Shown here: positions 18,259 to 25,896 of the stretch, in pieces
Position numbering within the stretch: the first letter of the stretch is position 1
How the letters are laid out: the number at the start of each line of letters is the position of its first letter
Source: Tunicatimonas sp964551335
GTDB taxonomy: Bacteria > Bacteroidota > Bacteroidia > Cytophagales > Cyclobacteriaceae
Direction of reading: 5' to 3'
Assembly (NCBI GenBank): GCA_964551335.1
Contig: CAZKCO010000002.1
Coordinates: 345,580 to 409,579, forward strand
DNA: 64,000 nt
The notes under the pieces: generated by a model
What the model was told of the DNA's origin: nothing
Seen by the model: only the letters and a program-made list of their open reading frames with translations
The model's database searches: none
Made by a program: the position numbers and the translations under genes

Positions 18259-19833
18259 TTGCTACAGGATTTTTTTTCGTTTGTAGTTGAGCAGCGCGCT
18301 GAGATTCTACATCAGACCTACGAGCACCTTTGGATTACCATGATCGCGCTGGCTATTGCTACAGTAGTGGGCATCACTATCGGAATACTGCTTACGCGCT
18401 ACGAAGCAGCGGCTCGACCTATGCTCGGCTTTGTCAATATCGTTCAGACCATTCCTAGCATTGCACTACTGGGGTTTATGCTGCCCTTCTTCGGGATTGG
18501 AGTGTTGCCGGCCATCATTGCATTGTTTCTGTACGCCCTGCTGCCCATTGTTCGCAATACCTACACCGGTATTCAGGGAGTGGACGGAGCTATTAAAGAA
18601 GCTGCTTTGGGTATGGGCATGACCGACAGCCAGATACTACGCATGGTGGAATTACCACTAGCCGCCCCGGTAATTTTTGCCGGAGTACGCACTGCTATGG
18701 TAATTAATATTGGAGTGGCTACCCTCTGTGCCCTCATCGCCGCTGGTGGATTGGGCGAATTTATCTTCCGGGGTATTGCGGTAAACAATACGTATATGAT
18801 TTTGGCCGGGGCTATTCCTGCCTCGCTGCTAGCCATTGTACTGGATACTCTTTTAAGTCTGATCCAACGCCACATTCAGAAGCTGCTAAAGCCACTGGCG
18901 GTAGCCTTTGCTGCTCTGTGTATCTTCTTGATTAGTCAAGCAATATGGCCTAGTTTGACTGGTGATGAACCGTCATTAGTAGCGGGCTTCAATTCGGAGT
19001 TTATGGAACGGGCCGATGGCTACCCTGGGCTGCAAGCGACTTACGGGTTCTCGATGGAGACAATGGAGATGGAAATTGGCTTAATGTACGAAGCCTTAAA
19101 CGAGCAGAAGGTGGATGTGATTAGTGGATTCTCTACCGATGGGCGCATCCCGGCTTATAATTTACGGGTACTGGAAGATGATTTACAATACTTTCCTCCT
19201 TACTATGCCGCCCCTCTCATTCGCCAAGAAACGCTGGATCGCTATCCTGAGTTAGGTCCCCTTTTCCAGCAGTTGGATGGAAAGATTTCGGAAGAGGCAA
19301 TGATGCAGATGAATTTTGAGGTAGACCGCAATAAACGAGCACCTCGGGAAGTGGCTCAGGAATTTCTAGATTCGCTGGGTTTTACTACCGCTGCGAAAAA
19401 AGAAGGCGAGGCCGACCTGATTATTGGCTCAAAGGCGTTTACCGAAAATTTTATATTGGCTGAACTTTTTACCCTGCTTATTGAAGGAAATACGAGTCTG
19501 ACGGTAGAATTAAAACAAGGTTTTGGCGGCACCAAGTTGCTAATGGATGCTATTATCAATGGCTACGTGGATTTGTACCCGGAATACACCGGAACCGTGC
19601 TGCTGGTGTTGCTTAAACCGGAAACCTCTACAGTGGATAGCCTAGTGCAGAACAAAGATTGGGTTTATGACTACGTACAGCGAGAGGTACAACAACAGTA
19701 CAACCTCACCTGGCTGCCCCCATTGGGATTTAATAACACCACCGCCTTAATGATGCGGGAACAGCAAGCAGGAAAACTGAGAATAGAAAGCGTATCTGAT
19801 TTAAAGGAATATGTGCAGGCAAACTCGCCCTAG
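18259..19833 (+). CDS. Glycine betaine/choline-type ABC permease fused to a circularly permuted substrate-binding domain
   Basis: Fusion of 524 residues. Residues 1-210 are an OpuCB/ProW-type permease, with about six helices and the EAA-like loop 'AIKEAALGMGMTDSQILRMVELPLAAP'. One more helix (about 213-230) leads to the periplasm. The binding domain then appears in swapped order: 238-375 is the segment that normally comes last ('LVAGFNSEFMERADGYPG', 'FSTDGRIPAYNLRVLEDD', 'FPPYYAAPLIRQ', 'APREVAQEFL'), and 386-524 is the one that normally comes first ('DLIIGSKAFTENFILAELF', 'VDLYPEYTGT', 'WLPPLGFNNTTALMM', 'SVSDLKEYVQ'). The start is TTG at 18259; no ATG is available after the in-frame stop at 18226. 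No ATPase gene is near. The ligand is probably a quaternary amine, by inference. Confidence 0.85.
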   Translation: MLQDFFSFVVEQRAEILHQTYEHLWITMIALAIATVVGITIGILLTRYEAAARPMLGFVNIVQTIPSIALLGFMLPFFGIGVLPAIIALFLYALLPIVRNTYTGIQGVDGAIKEAALGMGMTDSQILRMVELPLAAPVIFAGVRTAMVINIGVATLCALIAAGGLGEFIFRGIAVNNTYMILAGAIPASLLAIVLDTLLSLIQRHIQKLLKPLAVAFAALCIFLISQAIWPSLTGDEPSLVAGFNSEFMERADGYPGLQATYGFSMETMEMEIGLMYEALNEQKVDVISGFSTDGRIPAYNLRVLEDDLQYFPPYYAAPLIRQETLDRYPELGPLFQQLDGKISEEAMMQMNFEVDRNKRAPREVAQEFLDSLGFTTAAKKEGEADLIIGSKAFTENFILAELFTLLIEGNTSLTVELKQGFGGTKLLMDAIINGYVDLYPEYTGTVLLVLLKPETSTVDSLVQNKDWVYDYVQREVQQQYNLTWLPPLGFNNTTALMMREQQAGKLRIESVSDLKEYVQANSP

Positions 19834-20459
19834 TATAATGCCTTGTATTTATCGGCAACATAGGTAATTGATTCTTTGAGTTCAGCAATCTCATCCTCAC
19901 ACATACTTTTGTAGGGTTCTTCCATCTCGGCAACTTTCATCAGCCCCTCAATACGACTGATAGAATTTAAGAACCGCTGATGGTGCAGGTCGTGCACAAT
20001 ACCATCATGCAATTGCTTGTAATCTACATTGCGATTAATATAGTTGCGATAAACGTAGAATAAATACACGCTCACCACAGTAAATAATACTAAACTAATC
20101 AACACGTCTAACCACCAAGGCGATTCATCGAATATTGGCAAGGCATTCCATGTTAAGAACACACTGAAAAACAGGGCAGCAAGAACAATGATCTGAGTAG
20201 CGAAATCACGCCGTGGGGTTGATAGAAACCAAGCAGCCGATAACATCACTTGTGCGAAATACAGATTAAACGTCCATACGAATACATTAAGCTCTCCGTA
20301 GAAGGGAAATTCGATACCTTCAGGAATAAAGCGCCACATAAAGAGTATTACTGGTAAAGCTAATACGATCAATAAACTGATCAGCTTACGGCGGTCTTTG
20401 AGAGTATATCTAAACGTTTTACTTAAAGATTTTATCTGTTGCTTATCAAATATCTTCAT
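19830..20459 (-). CDS. Uncharacterised membrane protein with histidine-rich cytoplasmic helix
   Basis: A protein of 209 residues that I do not recognise. About four hydrophobic helices span residues 25-135 ('LISLLIVLALPVILFMW', 'LNVFVWTFNLYFAQVML', 'FATQIIVLAALFFSVFLTW', 'LDVLISLVLFTVVSVYLF'). The remaining 70 residues are predicted helical and charged, with four histidines in 'LHDGIVHDLHHQRFLNS'. The layout recalls the membrane part and dimerisation helix of a sensor kinase, but no catalytic domain follows. Its end overlaps the convergent permease fusion by four bases. Confidence 0.6.
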   Translation of the reverse strand: MKIFDKQQIKSLSKTFRYTLKDRRKLISLLIVLALPVILFMWRFIPEGIEFPFYGELNVFVWTFNLYFAQVMLSAAWFLSTPRRDFATQIIVLAALFFSVFLTWNALPIFDESPWWLDVLISLVLFTVVSVYLFYVYRNYINRNVDYKQLHDGIVHDLHHQRFLNSISRIEGLMKVAEMEEPYKSMCEDEIAELKESITYVADKYKALY

Positions 20460-21033
20460 AATGGGGTAAGAGCCGAGGTAAAAATATCAGTATAGGCTCA
20501 ATACTAATATTTCGCCAAAGTATTAAATTTATTAAGCAATCTTACGCTGAATCATACGCATTGTTGTACTATATACAAGTAAGAAAAAATTAATTTTTGG
20601 TAATTCCTTACATCATAGCCTTTCCATCGCTTTTTTTAACTTTGCACCACATATTCATCATTATTTATTCATAAGAAACGACATACTATAATATATAGTA
20701 CAAAGAACTATTGAGATATTTATTATATTATTCTTATTATATATATAATTTTTACCTATAATTTATATATTTTTTATAATTACAGTAGTTGTTTTAATCT
20801 AATTCGATAACTCTATATGTTTATTAATATGATTAAAACATTTTTCCAAGTACTCCGCAAATATTTACAGCATAAAGATAAAAACAAATCAAACATTGTA
20901 CTTTTTTCATCATTAATCAATTATTTGTCACAACACAACCAATTTTATTTTTAATAAAGGTAAGAATAGTTATATTTGTTAGAGAGTTAGTTAATTAATT
21001 CTTACATCTTATTCTACCTAAATTATTGTAATT
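20460..21033. other. AT-rich intergenic island
   Basis: About 570 bp with strongly raised A+T, above all 20690-20800, where runs of TATA and TTTA dominate. It contains a perfect 7-bp inverted repeat TACTATA/TATAGTA (20684-20700) and two TAnnTTTG -7 matches on the plus strand, TAACTTTG at 20637-20644 and TATATTTG at 20971-20978. A 41-codon frame at 20829-20954 is not convincing as a gene. The region may hold the regulatory region of the small lipoprotein gene or an unrecognised RNA. Confidence 0.5.
20971..20978 (+). promoter_or_regulatory. Putative -7 element for the small lipoprotein gene
   Basis: TATATTTG at 20971-20978 matches TAnnTTTG exactly, and the ATG is at 21034, leaving a leader of about 50 nt. 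The upstream -33 area is T-rich but has no clear TTG at the usual distance. Confidence 0.5.
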
Positions 21034-21177
21034 ATGAGAAAAGTTATTGCCAAAACCCTCAAGCTATCTTTCGCCTTCCTACTATTTTCAGCAACTTTAT
21101 TTAGCTGCAGTGAAGACGTGGTTAATCCTGATGACTCCATGACAATGCCTAAAAAGAGCAAGGTAGTACCTAGATAG
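21034..21177 (+). CDS. Small lipoprotein of 47 residues
   Basis: The frame starts MRKVIAKTLKLSFAFLLFSA and has a complete lipoprotein signal with lipobox LFSC, followed by a short acidic then basic tail ending 'KKSKVVPR'. The mature peptide would be only about 22 residues. A -7 element upstream and a near-perfect terminator 30 bp downstream bracket it, so it is very likely a real, independently expressed gene despite its size. No family was recognised. The sequence after the cysteine, 'SEDVVNPDDS', is typical of envelope lipoproteins of Bacteroidota. Confidence 0.72.
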   Translation: MRKVIAKTLKLSFAFLLFSATLFSCSEDVVNPDDSMTMPKKSKVVPR

Positions 21178-21206
21178 CAACTTTTATACATCATCTTATT
21201 TGAAGA

Positions 21207-21246
21207 AAGAGCGTGTTTCTGACAGTAGAAACACGCTCTTTTGTTT
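21207..21246 (+). terminator. Rho-independent terminator after the small lipoprotein gene
   Basis: A perfect 13-bp stem pairs AAGAGCGTGTTTC (21207-21219) with GAAACACGCTCTT (21228-21240), with an 8-nt loop and TTGTTT after it. Confidence 0.9.
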
Positions 21247-21454
21247 CGATTAATTTAGTTTTTTATCAATACCGGTTCACACTAAATTTAATCCCAAAGC
21301 TGTCAGCCACGGTATTTTAGAAGGCTCATCTTAAATAATTAGAATAGCCGAAAGTCTGCACTCACTTATTACTCCCATATTTCAATAGAAAGAAACAAGT
21401 TAGTTATTAAGGCTCCGGGACATAAGCATCTAAGCTCGACTTGTCGTAGTGCTT

Positions 21455-21462
21455 TATCTTTG
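21455..21462 (+). promoter_or_regulatory. Putative -7 element for the Gfo/Idh gene
   Basis: TATCTTTG at 21455-21462 matches TAnnTTTG exactly, 48 bp upstream of the ATG at 21510. No TTG lies at the usual -33 spacing. The remainder of 21247-21509 shows no gene. Confidence 0.45.
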
Positions 21463-21509
21463 GGCAAACTGCCAAAATTGCTTAGTTTAACAGCCTAAAT
21501 CACTATACT

Positions 21510-22559
21510 ATGATTCAAGTCGCTCTGGCTTCCTACGGTATGTCGGGGAAGGTTTTTCACGCACCGCTAATTACCGCTCATCCTTCATTTCAATTGAGTA
21601 CTGTACTGGAGCGCCACCGTAACGATGCGGTGGAAGACTATCCTCAGGTAACTACCGTGCGGAAGTACGATGATCTGCTCAACGATGAGCAAATAGAACT
21701 GATTGTAGTGAATACACCTAATGCCTATCATTTTGATATGACCAAGGCCGCACTGCAAGCCGGAAAGCACGTAGTGGTAGAAAAACCCTTTACCAATACC
21801 CTGGATGAGGCTAAAGAGTTAATTACCTTGGCAAAACAGCAAAATCGCCTACTTACTGTGTTTCAGAATCGGCGACTAGATAGTGATTTTCTTACCGTGC
21901 AGAAAGTGCTGGAGCAGCAACTCTGCGGACGCGTAGTAGAGTACGAAGCTCACTACGACCGCTATCGCAACTACATTCAGCCTGATACCTGGAAGGAAGA
22001 AAGCGGTCCCGGTTCGGGTATTCTCTATAATCTGGGCTCGCACATGATTGACCAGGCACTGGTTTTGTTTGGTATGCCCCAGTCTCTATTCGCTAAGTTG
22101 AGCATACAACGGGCGGGCGGAAAAGCTCCCGATGCTTATCATCTGATTCTGAGTTACCCCGATAAGCAAATCACGCTCAAATCGAGCTACCTGGTGCGGG
22201 ACGAAGGTCCGCGTTACAAAATTCTGGGTGATATAGGAACATTCACCAAGTACGGACTAGATCGGCAGGAAGATGACCTGAAGGCCGGCAAAATACCCGG
22301 AGAAGGCGACTGGGGAAGTGAACCCGAAGCCATCTGGGGCACACTGGATACCGAACTCAACGGACTTTCTTTTCGGGGAAAAATCGCTTCCGAAGCGGGT
22401 AATTATTTAGCTTTTTACGAGAATTTGGCCCAAACCATTGCGGGGAATAACCAACTGCTGGTACCAGCCGAGGAAGGTGCCCAGGTTATTCATCTGATCG
22501 ACCTGGCCTACGAAAGCGATAAAAGTGGACGAGAGCTAGCCGTTAATCTTGAACTTTAA
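21510..22559 (+). CDS. Gfo/Idh/MocA family NAD(P)-dependent oxidoreductase
   Basis: Cytoplasmic enzyme of 349 residues. The N-terminal Rossmann fold starts 'IQVALASYGMSGKVFHAPLI', in which the usual GxGxxG is relaxed to SYGMSG, a pattern seen in the subgroup close to E. coli YhhX/YdgJ. The hallmark 'GKHVVVEKPFTNT' gives the catalytic EKP lysine at about residue 95. The C-terminal alpha/beta domain holds 'GILYNLGSHMIDQAL' with the conserved His. The substrate is probably a sugar or inositol derivative, unknown here. It has no signal peptide and stands alone between a terminator and a convergent gene. Confidence 0.85.
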   Translation: MIQVALASYGMSGKVFHAPLITAHPSFQLSTVLERHRNDAVEDYPQVTTVRKYDDLLNDEQIELIVVNTPNAYHFDMTKAALQAGKHVVVEKPFTNTLDEAKELITLAKQQNRLLTVFQNRRLDSDFLTVQKVLEQQLCGRVVEYEAHYDRYRNYIQPDTWKEESGPGSGILYNLGSHMIDQALVLFGMPQSLFAKLSIQRAGGKAPDAYHLILSYPDKQITLKSSYLVRDEGPRYKILGDIGTFTKYGLDRQEDDLKAGKIPGEGDWGSEPEAIWGTLDTELNGLSFRGKIASEAGNYLAFYENLAQTIAGNNQLLVPAEEGAQVIHLIDLAYESDKSGRELAVNLEL

Positions 22560-22572
22560 CGGTTGGTCCTAC

Positions 22573-23664
22573 TTAGCTGGCCGGTTCCTGTTTCGCTTTA
22601 ACCTCTAGGGCTGATGCCTCCTTCTTGATCTTCCCGTAGGTAAACGGAGCCAGCATCAGACCGGTAAACGTTTTGGGATAATTGGGCATTCCGTGGATAC
22701 CGATATCATCACTGGGTTGTTTGCCCTTGGGTAAGTAAAAGGTGCCAAACAGTATGTCCCAGAAAATAACGTCGCCGCCGTAATTGGAATTGCCTTCTTC
22801 AATATTCTTAGAATGGTGATAGCGATGATTTTTGGGAGATGAAAAAATATAATCAAACGGTCCCAGAATCAAGTCCATATTGGTATGCTGAAAACGCCCG
22901 ATGGTGCGTCCTAATAGCATGGTGACAAAAACAATCTCGACCGGCGCCTGCACATAAGCCAGCGGAATGCCCCAGAGAAAACTGGAAACCAAACCTTCCA
23001 GCGGGTGCGACCGGGCCGCGTTGAACCAGTACATCCGGGTAGAAGAATGGTGCACTGCGTGCCAACGCCACATAAACTCCGATTCGTGCATCCAGCGGTG
23101 GTACCAGTATCGAAAAAAGTCATTGATTGACAGTAGCAGAAAAACTTGAAGTACCGGATGGAGACTGGATGGCCAAAGCCCCTGCCCTATCGCGGGAGAA
23201 ACCTCCTGCACAATCAGCGTGATCGTTACTAGTTTGATAGGTTTGTTGATGTAATCACCCCAGAACTTGCTACCGAAAAAGAGCATTACATCGGTAGAAG
23301 TTTCTTTATCGCCCAGCCATTTCCTGCTAAACGGAATCAGATGCTCTAACGGAGCGAAAATCGCTCCCAGAACCACAAACAGCCCAATGGTGCCTAAGAA
23401 GCTGCTGAAGGTGAAGCCATTCTCCACCAGTTTAAACCCCACCACCAAAGTCAATGCCATGAACAATGGGTAGATAGTTACTTGCAATATCTTCTTGAAC
23501 AGAGTGCCCTCAATTCTATAGCTCCAGGGCTCAATTTTTCTAAAAAGCCAGCGAAAAGGTGAAAGGACATACCGCTGGAAGATATTTTCCAGATACAGAA
23601 AGGGAGTTTCCAGTGCATTGAGCACTTTTTGCCAGAAGGGAGAAATGTCAGGTTTGGTTTCCAT
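22573..23664 (-). CDS. Fatty acid hydroxylase/sterol desaturase superfamily membrane protein
   Basis: Di-iron membrane enzyme of 363 residues from the ATG at 23664 (METKPDISPFWQ); the frame is open for another 19 codons upstream without conserved features. Four to five hydrophobic helices surround the three histidine boxes: 'HRWMHE' (HxxxH), 'WHAVHHSS' (HxxHH) and 'NHRYHHSKN' (HxxHH). These bind the two irons in fatty acid hydroxylases, sterol desaturases and beta-carotene hydroxylases. The exact substrate lipid is unknown. It is divergent from the GH3 gene across a 392-bp region. Confidence 0.82.
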   Translation of the reverse strand: METKPDISPFWQKVLNALETPFLYLENIFQRYVLSPFRWLFRKIEPWSYRIEGTLFKKILQVTIYPLFMALTLVVGFKLVENGFTFSSFLGTIGLFVVLGAIFAPLEHLIPFSRKWLGDKETSTDVMLFFGSKFWGDYINKPIKLVTITLIVQEVSPAIGQGLWPSSLHPVLQVFLLLSINDFFRYWYHRWMHESEFMWRWHAVHHSSTRMYWFNAARSHPLEGLVSSFLWGIPLAYVQAPVEIVFVTMLLGRTIGRFQHTNMDLILGPFDYIFSSPKNHRYHHSKNIEEGNSNYGGDVIFWDILFGTFYLPKGKQPSDDIGIHGMPNYPKTFTGLMLAPFTYGKIKKEASALEVKAKQEPAS

Positions 23665-24056
23665 AGGTTGTTGGTTCGTTGCTTGTAATCGAGGGCCGGT
23701 GGCCTTCGGTATGACCACCAAAATGACAGTTCGTAGTGAAGATTGCGTATACGGAAATAATTTAGGAAAAATATACCAGTTAGCAAACTAGCCAGATTGC
23801 CGGGTTGGAGGTATCTCTTTTTAAGCGATCCAAGGTAAGAGTATGTACTAGTCTCATACCCAGAGGGTATTCATAAAAAATCCTCCCGAATACACTTACC
23901 TTTTTTAAGGCGCATCGTATACTTCAATAAAGGATAAAGCGAAAGGTTAAAGAATATTGCTTCATTGAAACTTAACGATTTCTTGATTTACAGTTAACCG
24001 TGAGTTTGATTTTTCTTGTAGTCTATTGTCTAGATTCGCACTAAATTTTTCGCCCT
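23665..24056. other. Divergent regulatory region between the desaturase and GH3 genes
   Basis: No gene is seen. A 6-bp hairpin ATACCC-AGA-GGGTAT lies at 23856-23870 and could be an operator or a weak terminator. Toward the GH3 gene, TTTG at 24005-24008 and TAGATTCG at 24031-24038 give a -33/-7-like pair 22 bp apart, with one mismatch in the -7 element. Confidence 0.4.
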
Positions 24057-25625
24057 ATGCCCATCATTGGAAAGCTCCTAAAAAGGGGGATACAACTACG
24101 GCAATCCCTGGAGCAACACTACGGTAACCCTTTTGACCTGCAAAAAACCGAGCTAAAACAGCTACTGCTAACCGCCAAGGACACTCATTTTGGCCGTTAT
24201 TACGGCTTTACCCGTTTACTTTCTCAGTTTAAGGACCCTCATCCCGAAGCTTTTTACGAAGCCTACCGCTCGCAGGTACCTATATTCGACTATAATAAGA
24301 TCTACAACGCCTGGTGGCACCGCCTGCGGGAAGGTGAAAAGCACGTAACCTGGCCCGGAAAGGTCAAGTACTTCGCCCTAAGTTCGGGCACCTCCGAAGC
24401 GTCCTCCAAGTACATCCCGGTCACCAAAGACATGCTAAACGCTATGCAGCGGGTGAGTGTGCGGCAAGTGCTTACCCTGCCGCGCTACGATCTACCCGAA
24501 TCGCTCTACACCAAAGGCATTCTGATGCTGGGAGGAAGTACCTCCCTCAGTAAGCACGACTACTACTACGAAGGTGATCTCAGCGGGATTACCGTAAGCC
24601 AGCTTCCTTACTGGCTCTACAGTTTCTACAAACCGGGTCGCCGGATTGCCCGGGAACGCGACTGGGACCGGAAACTGCAGGAAATTACCCTACAGGCCCA
24701 CCGCTGGGATATTGGGGTGATTGTGGGAGTGCCAGCCTGGCTGCAGATGCTGCTGGAAAAAATCATTGACCACTACGGCCTGAAGACGATCCACGATATC
24801 TGGCCCAACCTCCGGATTTTTATTCACGGGGGAGTAGCACTAACACCGTATTTGAAAACCTTTGAGCGGCTTTGCGCCCGTCCGCTCACCTATATTGAAA
24901 CTTACCTGGCTTCCGAGGGCTTTGTGGCCTTTCGTACCCGACCCGGGGTAGCCGGTATGCAACTGATGCTCAACAACGACATTTTCTATGAATTTATTCC
25001 GTTTACTGAGCGCAACTTCACCCCCGACGGGAACCTGGTAGATAACCCCGAAACCCTGATGATCCACCAAGTTGAGCCGGATAAGGAATATGCTCTGCTA
25101 CTTTCTACCTGTGCCGGGGCCTGGCGTTACCTGATTGGCGATGTAGTAAAATTTACTGATCTGGCCGAGAGCGAGATTATCATTACCGGACGTACCAAAC
25201 ACTTTCTGAGCCTCTGCGGTGAGCACCTTTCGGTGGATAACATGAATCAGGCTATCCAACTACTGGCCGAAGATTTGAACACCGAAATTAATGAGTTTAC
25301 CGTGGCTGGACTCAGCCATCAAACGTTGTTTGCCCATCACTGGTACATTGGTATTGACCACGAGGTAGACACCAGGGAAGTAAAAACAAAACTTGATAGC
25401 TACCTAAAGGCACTCAACGACGATTATCGGACTGAGCGCAGCGCTGCCCTAACCGAAGTGATCGTTACTCTCCTGCCCAACCGGCTCTTCCTGGAATGGA
25501 TGCACCAACGAGGAAAGATTGGCGGCCAACACAAATTTCCCCGTGTACTCAAAGGAAAAGTCCGGGAAGACTGGACCGCTTATCTTCAGCAGCAAGGCAT
25601 TGAGGGTGACCTGATTCCTAAATAG
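24057..25625 (+). CDS. GH3 family (auxin-responsive type) acyl-adenylate/amido synthetase-like protein
   Basis: Protein of 522 residues of the GH3 branch of the ANL adenylating superfamily. Signposts are the ATP-binding loop 'YFALSSGTSEASSKYIPVT' (about 101-120), 'LYTKGILMLGGSTSL', the middle 'ETYLASEGFVAFR', and 'YRYLIGDVVKF'-like wording 'WRYLIGDVVKFTDL' followed by 'IIITGRTKHFLSLCGEHLS' at the C-domain hinge. Plant GH3 enzymes join amino acids to acyl acids such as auxin or jasmonate; bacterial homologues are common in Bacteroidota and their substrates are not settled. It is divergent from a lipid-modifying desaturase, which hints at lipid or acyl chemistry. Confidence 0.85.
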   Translation: MPIIGKLLKRGIQLRQSLEQHYGNPFDLQKTELKQLLLTAKDTHFGRYYGFTRLLSQFKDPHPEAFYEAYRSQVPIFDYNKIYNAWWHRLREGEKHVTWPGKVKYFALSSGTSEASSKYIPVTKDMLNAMQRVSVRQVLTLPRYDLPESLYTKGILMLGGSTSLSKHDYYYEGDLSGITVSQLPYWLYSFYKPGRRIARERDWDRKLQEITLQAHRWDIGVIVGVPAWLQMLLEKIIDHYGLKTIHDIWPNLRIFIHGGVALTPYLKTFERLCARPLTYIETYLASEGFVAFRTRPGVAGMQLMLNNDIFYEFIPFTERNFTPDGNLVDNPETLMIHQVEPDKEYALLLSTCAGAWRYLIGDVVKFTDLAESEIIITGRTKHFLSLCGEHLSVDNMNQAIQLLAEDLNTEINEFTVAGLSHQTLFAHHWYIGIDHEVDTREVKTKLDSYLKALNDDYRTERSAALTEVIVTLLPNRLFLEWMHQRGKIGGQHKFPRVLKGKVREDWTAYLQQQGIEGDLIPK

Positions 25626-25713
25626 AAGAGAAGATAGGCAACTACCTGATAATCTGTAAGTACATAATTAGCCCCTCAAACCCTGTGTACAATCGGCTCT
25701 CTTTTTTATACAC

Positions 25714-25732
25714 CTATCTCAAAATGAGATAG
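25714..25732. promoter_or_regulatory. Perfect hairpin between GH3 and TonB-receptor genes
   Basis: CTATCTCA (25714-25721) and TGAGATAG (25725-25732) pair perfectly over eight bases with an AAA loop. No U-run follows directly, although a weak CTCG/CGAG stem with seven T follows at 25737-25760. It could be a terminator for GH3 or an operator for the receptor operon. Confidence 0.45.
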
Positions 25733-25896
25733 TTACCTCGCAGCATTTACGAGTTTTTTTATCTTCACTCTCTCAGAAAATAAATACTTCTTCAGGTAAG
25801 AGCAGATAATAAAAATCAAAAAAATAGACTTGGTGGGGTAGGGTGATCCAGTATCTCTCGGTAATAATATCGAAACACTAAACAATTAAATCCTCC

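Noticed and set aside
20829..20954. Short plus-strand frame of 41 codons (MIKTFFQVLRKYLQ...) in the AT-rich island
   Set aside because: The composition simply follows the AT-rich DNA, there is no signal peptide, promoter or terminator tied to it, and no family was recognised.
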